From positions 1 to 49,087 of the forward strand of contig JAJRUN010000095.1 in assembly GCA_024277755.1 (NCBI GenBank): 49,087 nucleotides of DNA. Direction: 5' to 3'. A program made the translations under genes and the position numbers. The DNA is from Gammaproteobacteria bacterium (GTDB taxonomy: Bacteria; Pseudomonadota; Gammaproteobacteria; Tenderiales; Tenderiaceae). Positions 42,368-49,087 of the stretch are shown one piece after another (the stretch's first letter is position 1; the number at the start of each line of letters is the position of its first letter). Under the pieces are notes generated by a model. It was not told the origin of the DNA, did no database searches, and worked only from the letters and a program-made list of their open reading frames with translations.

Positions 42368-42426
42368 GACACCCCCTTCCAACAGGAAGATGGAAAAATC
42401 ATCTCAAATATCATAGAGTTGGCCTT

Positions 42427-43296
42427 ATGAAAACAGAATTCAAAACAATCGGGATCATCAGCAAGTTCAGCGATCTAACCATCGGTGGCACCATCACCAC
42501 CTTAATCAACTTTCTGATGGGCAGAAACATCAGCGTTATTCTTAGCGAAAGTGCCGCCAAGACCCTACCCCCCTCTGAACTGGAAACCGTTGATTTAAAA
42601 CAACTGGGCCAACGCTGCGACCTGGCCATCGTCGTTGGTGGCGACGGCACTATTCTCCACTCAGCACGCGCCCTGGCTGACTACGACATTCCGCTGGTAG
42701 GCATCAACCTTGGCCGCCTTGGTTTTCTGGCCGACATCTCGCCAGACGACATGATGGAGAAACTGGGTGAAATTCTCGACGGTGATTACCACGAAGAAAA
42801 ACGTTTCCTGCTGGTTTCCCACGTTGAACGTGGCAGTAAAATCATCGACGAAGGCTATGCCTTCAACGACGTAGTGATTCACAAATGGAACTCAGTCCGC
42901 ATGATCGAGTTCGAAACCTATATCGACGGCCAGCTGGTCAACGGCCAACGTTCCGACGGCATGATTATCTCCACCCCCACTGGCTCCACTGCCTACGCCC
43001 TTTCCGGCGGTGGACCAATCCTGCATCCAAGCATGAACGCCATTATCCTGGTACCCATCTGCCCGCACACCCTCAGCAATCGCCCCCTGGTCATCGATGC
43101 CGACAGCGATATTGAACTGGTGGTCAAATCTGGCAGCCAACCCCATGTCCGCATCACCCTGGATGGCCAGGACAACTTCGAAATCCTCGACGAAGACCGA
43201 ATTATCGTCCGCAAAAAAGACCAGCCGGTACGACTCATCCACCCGGCCGGCCATGACCACTATCAACTGCTGCGCGCCAAGATGGGATGGGGCTAG
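42427..43296 (+). CDS. nadK: NAD kinase
   Basis: Phosphorylates NAD to NADP. 289 residues with the catalytic GGDGTILHSAR motif at about residues 77-87, the GINLGRLGFLAD segment, NDVVIHK, and the conserved STPTGSTAYALSGGGPI that binds NAD. Its stop is directly followed by the recN ATG with no spacer, so the two are coupled, an order common in gammaproteobacteria. The ribosome binding site before ATG 42427 is weak. Confidence 0.97.
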   Translation: MKTEFKTIGIISKFSDLTIGGTITTLINFLMGRNISVILSESAAKTLPPSELETVDLKQLGQRCDLAIVVGGDGTILHSARALADYDIPLVGINLGRLGFLADISPDDMMEKLGEILDGDYHEEKRFLLVSHVERGSKIIDEGYAFNDVVIHKWNSVRMIEFETYIDGQLVNGQRSDGMIISTPTGSTAYALSGGGPILHPSMNAIILVPICPHTLSNRPLVIDADSDIELVVKSGSQPHVRITLDGQDNFEILDEDRIIVRKKDQPVRLIHPAGHDHYQLLRAKMGWG

Positions 43297-44973
43297 ATGC
43301 TGAATCAAATCTACATCCGCAACTTCGCCATTATCGAACAGCTGGAACTGGACCTAAAACAAGGCATGTCGGTCATGACCGGCGAAACCGGCGCCGGAAA
43401 ATCCATCCTCGTTGGCGCCCTAGGACTGGTGCTGGGCGACAGAGCCGATAGCGACGTAGTACGCCACGACGCCGAACGCGCCGAAATCTGCGCCTATTTC
43501 GACACTGAAAAACTCAGCCACGTACAGGACTGGCTTAAAGATCACGATCTCGACAGCAGCGACGAATGCGTCTTACGCCGCATCATCTCTGCCGAAGGCC
43601 GTTCACGCGGCTACATCAACGGCAGCCCCGCCCCCTTGCAACTAATGAAAGAACTGGGCGAGATGCTAGTGGATATCCATGGTCAGCACCAAAATCAATC
43701 CCTGCTCAAAGCAGACGTACAACGTCACCTGCTGGATGACTACGCTGGCAACAAAAACCTGGCCACACAGGTTGAAACTATTTTTCAACAATGGAAAGCA
43801 ACAAGCCAGCAATTAGAAACTCTGCGCCAGAATGCCCGTGAAAAAGATGCCCGCCTCGAACTACTGCGTTTTCATACAAAAGAACTGGAAGTGCTCGCAC
43901 TTGGCGACAAAGAACTGCAACAGCTGGATACTGAACAACGCCGCCTCGCCAATAGTGACAGCCTATTGCAACAGTGCAGCGCCGCGCTGGAAGGCCTGTA
44001 CGAAAATGATCAAAGCAGCGCCCTCAGTCTGATCAACCAACACCTGACCGAACTGGAACCACTGCGCCAGCTTGAACCACAGCTGGGCAATATCTGCGAC
44101 ATGCTCGCGGATGCCAGCATCCAGATTCAGGAAGGCTGCAACGAATTGCGCCACTACATTGATCGTGTTGAACTCGACCCCGAGCGCCTCAAACAAGTTG
44201 AACAACGCCTCAGCAGCATCCACGACATGGCCCGTAAACACCACGTTAAAGCTGAGGCATTGCCTGAGCTTCTGAACACGTTTTCTGACGAACTGCAACA
44301 ACTGGAAAACGTCGATATCACACTGGATACACTGCAACAAAAGATCGAACAACTGAGCCAGACATTTATCGACACCGCCACCAAACTAAGCCAAAAGCGC
44401 GGCAAGGCCGCCAGCAAACTGGCCAAGCAAGTCACTGCAATCATCAAAGAACTGGGCATGCCAGCAGGCAAATTCAGCATCAGACTGATAAACAGCGAGG
44501 CCACCACACCTCACCGCCACGGTCTGGAAAGCATCAGCTTCGAAGTTGCCGCCAATCCCGGACAACCTGCCAAACCATTATCCAAAGTCGCCTCAGGCGG
44601 CGAGCTGTCACGCATCTCGCTAGCCATTGAAGTCCTGCTCTGCAACAACCGGCAGATTCCAACTCTGATCTTCGATGAAGTAGACACCGGAATTGGCGGC
44701 GCTGTCGCCGAAACCGTCGGCCGCCAGCTGCGTAACCTAGGCAAAAGCCATCAGGTGCTCTGCGTCACCCATTTGCCCCAAGTAGCCGCACTCGGCCACC
44801 AGCACTTTCAGGTCAGCAAACAAACCAGCAAGGAATCAACCCAGACCAACATCATTGAGCTGTCAAAAAATGCTCGTCAGGATGAAATCGCACGCATGCT
44901 TGGCGGTGTAGAAATCACCACTCAAACCCGCGCTCACGCCGAAGAAATGATTAACCGCGCCGAACTGGCTTGA
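43297..44973 (+). CDS. recN: DNA repair protein RecN
   Basis: SMC-like ATPase of double-strand break repair. 558 residues: Walker A TGETGAGKSILVGALGLVLG at about residues 29-48, a long coiled-coil middle (about 150-360), the ABC signature KVASGGELSRISLA and Walker B TLIFDEVDTGIGG, then the VTHLPQVAALG switch. It directly follows nadK. No LexA box was seen before it, as expected for an internal operon gene. It is convergent with fur, 10 bp between stops, without an obvious terminator. Confidence 0.97.
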   Translation: MLNQIYIRNFAIIEQLELDLKQGMSVMTGETGAGKSILVGALGLVLGDRADSDVVRHDAERAEICAYFDTEKLSHVQDWLKDHDLDSSDECVLRRIISAEGRSRGYINGSPAPLQLMKELGEMLVDIHGQHQNQSLLKADVQRHLLDDYAGNKNLATQVETIFQQWKATSQQLETLRQNAREKDARLELLRFHTKELEVLALGDKELQQLDTEQRRLANSDSLLQQCSAALEGLYENDQSSALSLINQHLTELEPLRQLEPQLGNICDMLADASIQIQEGCNELRHYIDRVELDPERLKQVEQRLSSIHDMARKHHVKAEALPELLNTFSDELQQLENVDITLDTLQQKIEQLSQTFIDTATKLSQKRGKAASKLAKQVTAIIKELGMPAGKFSIRLINSEATTPHRHGLESISFEVAANPGQPAKPLSKVASGGELSRISLAIEVLLCNNRQIPTLIFDEVDTGIGGAVAETVGRQLRNLGKSHQVLCVTHLPQVAALGHQHFQVSKQTSKESTQTNIIELSKNARQDEIARMLGGVEITTQTRAHAEEMINRAELA

Positions 44974-44983
44974 TCGCCCGCCC

Positions 44984-45403
44984 TTATCCCACGTTTTTCT
45001 GGCAGTCAGGACAGACGCCATAGATATACAAACTGTGATCGGTAATTTTATAACCCGCCTTCTCGGCAATAGCCTTTTGCCGCTCTTCAATGGTCTCATC
45101 CACAAACTCATCCACCCGACCACATTTAACGCAAAGCATGTGATCATGGTGCTCACCTTGATCCAGCTCGAACACCGAATGCCCGCCGTCAAAATGATGT
45201 CTGGCAACCAGACCCGCCTGTTCAAACTGGGTCAAAACACGGTAGACCGTCGCCAAACCAATATCCTCGTCACTCTCCAGCAGGCATTTATACACCTCCT
45301 CAGCCCGCATATGCTGACCTTGCTTGGCCTCGAGAATCTTCAGAATCTTGAGCCGCGGCACCGTCGCCTTAAGACCGGCTTTTTTTAATTCTTGTTGTGA
45401 CAA
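44984..45403 (-). CDS. fur: ferric uptake regulator Fur
   Basis: Iron-dependent repressor, 139 residues. The N-terminal winged helix (KKAGLKATVPRLKIL to IGLATVYRVLTQFEQAGLV) and the metal-binding C-terminal half (FELDQGEHHDHMLCVKCGRVDEF, then a second CPDC pair) are intact. The start is TTG 45403, set by AAGGAG 7 bases upstream and by alignment with Fur from residue 1. It is divergent from bamE; fur next to bamE and recN is conserved in gammaproteobacteria. Confidence 0.96.
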   Translation of the reverse strand: MSQQELKKAGLKATVPRLKILKILEAKQGQHMRAEEVYKCLLESDEDIGLATVYRVLTQFEQAGLVARHHFDGGHSVFELDQGEHHDHMLCVKCGRVDEFVDETIEERQKAIAEKAGYKITDHSLYIYGVCPDCQKNVG

Positions 45404-45499
45404 GCTAAAACTCCTTAACGCTCAGCCTCAATGGCAGCCAAATCCCGTTTAGTGTAAGATTCACGCCTCTGATCCGGACAATAGTTGATTAAATCGCTA

Positions 45500-45817
45500 A
45501 TGCAAAAGCTTCTCATTTCTATATCGCTTTGCGCAAGCCTTCTTTTAGGTTGCAGCCCACATAAACTGGAAATCCAGCAAGGCAACATGATTACCACCGA
45601 GATGGTGGCAAAACTCGAAGTAGGCATGAACAAAAACCAGGTCAGATTTATATTGGGTTCACCCCAGCTCACCGATCCATTCCACCCAAATCGCTGGGAC
45701 TACCTGTACAGTCTGCGTGAAAATAAAGTAGAAACCGAACGCAAGCACCTGGTTCTATATTTTGAGGATGAAACCCTCAGCAGGTTTGAAGCACGAACGG
45801 CCAACCTGACAGACTAA
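45500..45817 (+). CDS. bamE: outer membrane assembly lipoprotein BamE
   Basis: Small lipoprotein (SmpA/OmlA) of the BAM complex, 105 residues. A signal peptide ends in the lipobox LLLGC (Cys about residue 18), followed by the BamE fold with MITTEMVAKLEVGMNKNQVRFILGSP and the conserved NRWDYLYSLRE. I start at ATG 45500; the frame extends to TTG 45485 but that is not needed. The ribosome binding site is weak. It is convergent with rnfH with 5 bp between the stops. Confidence 0.95.
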   Translation: MQKLLISISLCASLLLGCSPHKLEIQQGNMITTEMVAKLEVGMNKNQVRFILGSPQLTDPFHPNRWDYLYSLRENKVETERKHLVLYFEDETLSRFEARTANLTD

Positions 45818-45822
45818 CGCTG

Positions 45823-46140
45823 TTAAGCGTCACCGCCACCCTTTTTCATCTTCTTGCCCGCTTCCGCCCGCTTCCGCCGCACCTCTTTCGGGTCAGCAAT
45901 CAGTTTGCGATAGATCTCAACACGATCCCCCGGTCGCAGGGTATTACCAAGCTTGGTCAGTTTGCCAAACACCCCCACCTTGTTAACCGCAAGATCAATC
46001 TCGGGGAATTTTTCCAGAATACCCGACTGCTTTATAATCTCTTCCACGGTTGCCTCAGCTGGCACATCCAGTTCAAAAATCAACTGCTCATCAGGACGGG
46101 CGAATGCCACCTCTACCTTCATATTGTTATCGCTCACCAT
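45823..46140 (-). CDS. rnfH: RnfH-family protein
   Basis: Ubiquitin-like beta-grasp protein of the RnfH (UPF0125, E. coli RatB) family; function not established. The signature GDRVEIYRKLIADPKEVRRKRAE is at the C-terminus, which is Lys- and Gly-rich. ATG 46140 (GAGG close upstream) gives 105 residues and overlaps ratA by 14 bp. ATG 46122, just past the ratA stop, gives 99 residues and is an equal candidate. It is paired with ratA as in E. coli. Confidence 0.88.
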   Translation of the reverse strand: MVSDNNMKVEVAFARPDEQLIFELDVPAEATVEEIIKQSGILEKFPEIDLAVNKVGVFGKLTKLGNTLRPGDRVEIYRKLIADPKEVRRKRAEAGKKMKKGGGDA

Positions 46141-46564
46141 AGACCTCAACCGCTCGCTTACAAAAGGCATCAACCAAAGAATTGGCAATTTGATTGAACA
46201 CCGGCCCCAATGTCAGGCTAAGTATTTTATTGGAAAACTCGAATTCCATTAACAAAGATATCTTACATGCCTGCTCATTCAATGCATCAAAACGCCAAAA
46301 ACCTTCCAGGTGATGAAACGGCCCCTCTTCCAAACGCATCTCAATCATCTTATTTTTCTGCACCCGATTGCAGGTAGTAAAGGCCTTTTCGATACCCGCC
46401 TTGCTCAGCTCCAGCGAACCACGCACAACATCCTCATCACGGCTTAAAACCCGACTGCTTTTACACCAGGGCAAAAAGCGCTGATAAGCATCGATATCAT
46501 CCACCAGCGCATACATTTCAGCCGCTGAATAAGGCACCAGGGCACTACGATCTATATTAGTCAT
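46127..46564 (-). CDS. ratA: RatA/COQ10-family START-like protein
   Basis: A 145-residue SRPBCC (START-like) protein. It begins with the family pattern RSALVPYSAAEMYALVDDIDAYQRFLPWCKSSRV and ends in FNQIANSLVDAFCKRA. In E. coli RatA was reported to bind 50S subunits and block association; the COQ10 relatives bind ubiquinone. Which activity applies here cannot be told from sequence. It directly precedes and overlaps rnfH; whether the pair is a toxin-antitoxin system is doubtful. Confidence 0.92.
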   Translation of the reverse strand: MTNIDRSALVPYSAAEMYALVDDIDAYQRFLPWCKSSRVLSRDEDVVRGSLELSKAGIEKAFTTCNRVQKNKMIEMRLEEGPFHHLEGFWRFDALNEQACKISLLMEFEFSNKILSLTLGPVFNQIANSLVDAFCKRAVEVYGER

Positions 46565-46587
46565 TAACTACAACACCATTTTCAAAC

Positions 46588-48138
46588 TCAGTCACGCTCG
46601 AGCAGCTCACGTTCAAAATCGCCATCGCGCAACTTTTTCATATACACATCCAAGGCAGCACGCACCTTATCCTGCAACAGATACAAACCAAGAATATTGG
46701 GAAAGGCCATCGACAAAATCATCAAATCGCTAAAATCAAGAATATTGGAAGCACTGGTGATTGAGCCCAGAAAAACCACCACAACAAACATAATACGGAA
46801 GACCATCGCCGACTGCTCACCAAACAGATAAGACCAGCAACGCTCGCCATAATAAGACCACGAGATCATGGTACTGAAAGCAAACAACACCACCGCCAGA
46901 GTCAGGATCAACGGAAACCACGAAATCACCGTACCAAAGGCAGCACTGGTCAGGGCAGCACCCTGCTTGCTAGCCACCAGCTCAGCTGTCTCCGGGCTGT
47001 TATAAACACCCGTGATAATGATTACCAGGGCCGTCATGGTGCAGACCACAATAGTATCAATGAAAGGTTCCAGCAGCGCCACAATGCCCTCACGCACCGG
47101 ATATTTGGTTCGCGCTGTGGAGTGAGCAATGGCCGCCGAACCGATACCTGCCTCACTGGAAAAGGCCGCCCGTTGGAAACCAACCACCAACACCCCAATA
47201 ATGCCCCCCAAACCCGCCTCAGGCGTAAAGGCACCAGCCACGATCTGAACCAGCATCGCTGGCACCATTGAAACATTGCTCAATATAATCCACAAACAAG
47301 CCAGGATATAAACCCCGCACATAGATGGCACAATCGCCTGAGTAACATGGGCAATCCGTTTAATGCCGCCAATGATCACCAACCCAACCATCACCGCCAT
47401 CACCAAACCATAAATCCAGGGGCTTTCAACCAGTGCTGGCACACTCTGCTTCACCGCCGACAACGACTGACTGACCTGAAAAGCATTACCCGCCCCAAGT
47501 GAACCGCCAATACACAGTAGGCAAAACAGCACCGCCAATACCTTGCCCGTCTTGGTCCAGCCTACTTCCGCCAGGCCTTTGCTCAGGTACTCCATTGCCC
47601 CGCCCATCACATGGCCATCAGGGCGAACCTCGCGATACATCTGCCCCAAGGTACATTCTGTGAACTTGGCCACCATGCCGAAAAAACCGGCCACAATCAT
47701 CCAGAAAGTCGCCCCCGGCCCACCGATGCCAATGGCAATGGCCACCCCGGCAATATTACCCAAACCAACCGTGGCAGACAGCGCCGTCGACAAGGCCTGA
47801 AAGTGAGACGTTTCACCAATATCATTCGGATCATCATACTTACCACGCACACACTGAATGGCATGAGTAAATGCACGGAGATTGATAAACCCCATGCGAA
47901 AAGTGAAATAAATCGCCCCGGCCGCCAACCACGCCACCGCAAACGGCAGTGTCACACCATCAACAAACCCCAACACATCAAAAAAGGTAATCGCATAGAA
48001 ATAGCCAACCAAAACACCAAACAACTGATCAACAGACCCACCAAAACCAGCCGCTTCTTCCGCCGCAGACACCGCCGGCGTCAACAGGGCAATCACCAAC
48101 CCCAGCACCACCGTCGCCAGTCGCTTATTCACTTGCAT
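46588..48138 (-). CDS. sodium:alanine symporter family (AGCS) protein
   Basis: Inner-membrane sodium-coupled amino-acid (alanine/glycine) symporter with about 11 hydrophobic helices. AGCS signatures are present: LSATVGLGNIAGVAIAIGIGGPGATFWM and AFSSEAGIGSAAIAHSTART. I choose ATG 48138 (516 residues, GAGGGG 10 bases upstream). The first 26 residues (KRLATVVLGLVIALLTPAVSAAEEA) look like a cleavable signal peptide placing a short N-terminal segment in the periplasm. It is divergent from smpB and 23 bp before ratA. Confidence 0.93.
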   Translation of the reverse strand: MQVNKRLATVVLGLVIALLTPAVSAAEEAAGFGGSVDQLFGVLVGYFYAITFFDVLGFVDGVTLPFAVAWLAAGAIYFTFRMGFINLRAFTHAIQCVRGKYDDPNDIGETSHFQALSTALSATVGLGNIAGVAIAIGIGGPGATFWMIVAGFFGMVAKFTECTLGQMYREVRPDGHVMGGAMEYLSKGLAEVGWTKTGKVLAVLFCLLCIGGSLGAGNAFQVSQSLSAVKQSVPALVESPWIYGLVMAVMVGLVIIGGIKRIAHVTQAIVPSMCGVYILACLWIILSNVSMVPAMLVQIVAGAFTPEAGLGGIIGVLVVGFQRAAFSSEAGIGSAAIAHSTARTKYPVREGIVALLEPFIDTIVVCTMTALVIIITGVYNSPETAELVASKQGAALTSAAFGTVISWFPLILTLAVVLFAFSTMISWSYYGERCWSYLFGEQSAMVFRIMFVVVVFLGSITSASNILDFSDLMILSMAFPNILGLYLLQDKVRAALDVYMKKLRDGDFERELLERD

Positions 48139-48271
48139 TGCCCACAGCCCCCTCACCCGATCAGCGTAAACCAATCAAATCCAGTTAAATTAAATAGGTA
48201 GCGAATTTTACTCTGAATCGATAAATATTGCGATTTAAGACAAAAAAGCTTCGAAAGATAAAAGACTTAGC

Positions 48272-48277
48272 TATAAT
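48272..48277 (+). promoter_or_regulatory. -10 box directly before smpB
   Basis: A perfect TATAAT whose last base is 7 nt before the smpB ATG. Transcription from it would begin at or one base before the ATG, giving a leaderless or nearly leaderless mRNA. The -35 region is weak (TTCGAA at 16 bp spacing). No Shine-Dalgarno-like sequence lies between box and ATG, which fits. Confidence 0.5.
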
Positions 48278-48284
48278 TGCGCGC

Positions 48285-48758
48285 ATGGCAAAAAAACCCG
48301 TTAAAAAGCACAGCAACACCATCGCCCTCAACAAGAAAGCCAAACATGACTTTTTTATTGAAGACAAATTCGAAGCAGGCGTCGCCCTGCAAGGCTGGGA
48401 AGTCAAAAGCCTGCGCGCCGGTCGCGTGCAAATGCGCGACGGCTATGTCGCCCTGCAAAATGGCGAAGCCTATCTCACCGGCGTCCTGATCACACCACTG
48501 CAAACCGCCTCCACCCACATCAGACCAGAGCAAAGCCGCGCCCGAAAACTGCTGCTCAACCGCCGTGAGCTGGACCGCCTGGTTGGCGCCGTTGAACGTC
48601 AGGGTTTTACCGTAATCCCCACCGCCATGTATTGGAAACACAACCGCGTCAAAGTGGAAATTTGCCTGGCCAAAGGCAAACAACAGCACGACAAACGCAC
48701 CACCCTCAAAGACAAAGACTGGGCACGCGAAAAACAGCGCATCCTCAAACGCGGCTAA
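48285..48758 (+). CDS. smpB: SsrA-binding protein SmpB
   Basis: Binds tmRNA and carries it to stalled ribosomes. 157 residues from ATG 48285: the core [43 protein letters not shown], the middle with [19 protein letters not shown], and the basic tail ending in [28 protein letters not shown]. The frame is open to TTG 48228, but the family starts near MAKK. It is followed by ssrA on the same strand, its functional partner. Confidence 0.97.
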   Translation: MAKKPVKKHSNTIALNKKAKHDFFIEDKFEAGVALQGWEVKSLRAGRVQMRDGYVALQNGEAYLTGVLITPLQTASTHIRPEQSRARKLLLNRRELDRLVGAVERQGFTVIPTAMYWKHNRVKVEICLAKGKQQHDKRTTLKDKDWAREKQRILKRG

Positions 48759-48770
48759 AATCAGCCTTTA

Positions 48771-48814
48771 AATTGAATGCGGTCTCTGGCTTTCAAGCTA
48801 GGCCGCAATCAATT
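48771..48814 (+). other. long imperfect stem-loop between smpB and ssrA
   Basis: A 44-nt near-palindrome 12 nt after the smpB stop: AATTGA/TCAATT, one A-A mismatch, TGCGGT/GCCGCA (one U-G), a 2-nt bulge, then CTGGCTT/AAGCTAG (one G-U) around a TC turn. In all 19 base pairs. No T tract follows, so it is not a canonical terminator; it could be an RNase III site, a mobile palindrome or a Rho-independent terminator of unusual form. Confidence 0.5.
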
Positions 48815-48861
48815 AATCGAGGCCCCCTAAAGCAAAGCTGGCCGGGAACTTTCAACTCATA

Positions 48862-48867
48862 TAGAAT
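48862..48867 (+). promoter_or_regulatory. candidate -10 box for ssrA
   Basis: TAGAAT, 20 nt before the mature tmRNA 5' end, so the primary transcript would carry a leader of roughly 14 nt for RNase P removal. No -35 resembling TTGACA is seen at the right distance, so this is weak. Confidence 0.3.
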
Positions 48868-48887
48868 GTCTACCCTAGAGTTACCAA

Positions 48888-49087
48888 GGGGGCGATCTGG
48901 ATTCGACGTGGATTGCGAAACCCAAGGTGCATGCCGAGGTGTAGATTACCTCGTAAATCCATCTACAAAACTTATAGTTGCCAACGAAGACAACTACGCA
49001 CTCGCTGCTTAATACCCAGTAGGGTGCCCTCGGCCCAACGTGTGCTTGTACGCGTGGATCACCGGGGTCGACTCATACAAGCTCGCG
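48888..49087 (+). ncRNA. ssrA: transfer-messenger RNA (tmRNA), 3' part cut off
   Basis: The 5' end GGGGGCGATCTGGATTCGACG is the conserved tRNA-like start of tmRNA. The tag reading frame begins with resume codon GCC at 48980 and ends TAA at 49010-49012, encoding ANEDNYALAA; with the alanine charged on tmRNA the tag is A-ANEDNYALAA, close to that of E. coli. The window ends inside the pseudoknot region, so the 3' tRNA-like half (T arm and CCA end) is missing here. The mature 5' end at 48888 is inferred by analogy. Confidence 0.95.

Noticed and set aside
45817-45830. ACGCT/AGCGT hairpin at the bamE-rnfH junction as a bidirectional terminator
   Set aside because: Five base pairs with a 4-nt loop and no T run; too weak to call, although it spans both stop codons.
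46127-46564. ratA with rnfH as a toxin-antitoxin system
   Set aside because: The families are widespread single-copy housekeeping genes; the toxin report for RatA is not enough to call a TA module, and rnfH has no antitoxin feature.

Overview
The window is a block of housekeeping genes from a gammaproteobacterial chromosome. The evidence is gene content and order: hrcA-grpE-dnaK-dnaJ-dapB-carA-carB-greA, nadK-recN next to fur and bamE, ftsH-folP-glmM-tpiA-secG-tRNA-Leu, a complete 14-gene nuo operon with separate nuoC and nuoD, surE-pcm-yqaA-nlpD-rpoS, and smpB followed by ssrA. I cannot name the genus. The order resembles the dnaK-carAB-greA neighbourhood of Pseudomonas combined with the secG-tRNA-Leu-nuoA junction seen in several other gammaproteobacteria. 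G+C looks balanced, somewhat higher in the right third.

Layout. 1-198: edge segment with no recognised gene. 199-4399 (-): alaC-hom-thrC for alanine and threonine synthesis. 4400-4711: intergenic stretch with a small MITE-like repeat and a promoter. 4712-5149 (+): Mth938-family protein. 5248-9159 (-): surE, pcm, yqaA, nlpD, rpoS (repair, envelope, stress sigma factor). 9256-23676 (-): nuoA to nuoN, with a sigma70-type promoter in front of nuoA. 23952-24036 (-): tRNA-Leu(GAG). 24064-30547 (-): secG, tpiA, glmM, folP, ftsH, rlmE and a small membrane protein. 30567-30863 (+): yhbY. 30867-36203 (-): carA-carB-greA-DUF4149. 36344-42260 (-): hrcA-grpE-dnaK-dnaJ-dapB. 42427-44973 (+): nadK-recN. Then fur (-), bamE (+), ratA-rnfH (-), a sodium:alanine symporter (-), smpB (+) and the first 200 nt of ssrA (+), cut by the window edge.

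The most informative signals are regulatory. Two sigma32-type promoters sit at the 3' ends of hrcA and grpE and drive grpE and dnaK. The carA leader holds a promoter, then an intrinsic terminator, then a TTG start, which looks like an attenuator. A long stem lies between smpB and ssrA, and a TATAAT box sits 7 bases before the smpB ATG. Four genes with good ribosome binding sites or clear family alignment start at TTG (alaC, hom, carA, fur). I found no phage, CRISPR, defence, secondary-metabolite or other accessory system, and nothing I would call a new multi-gene system.
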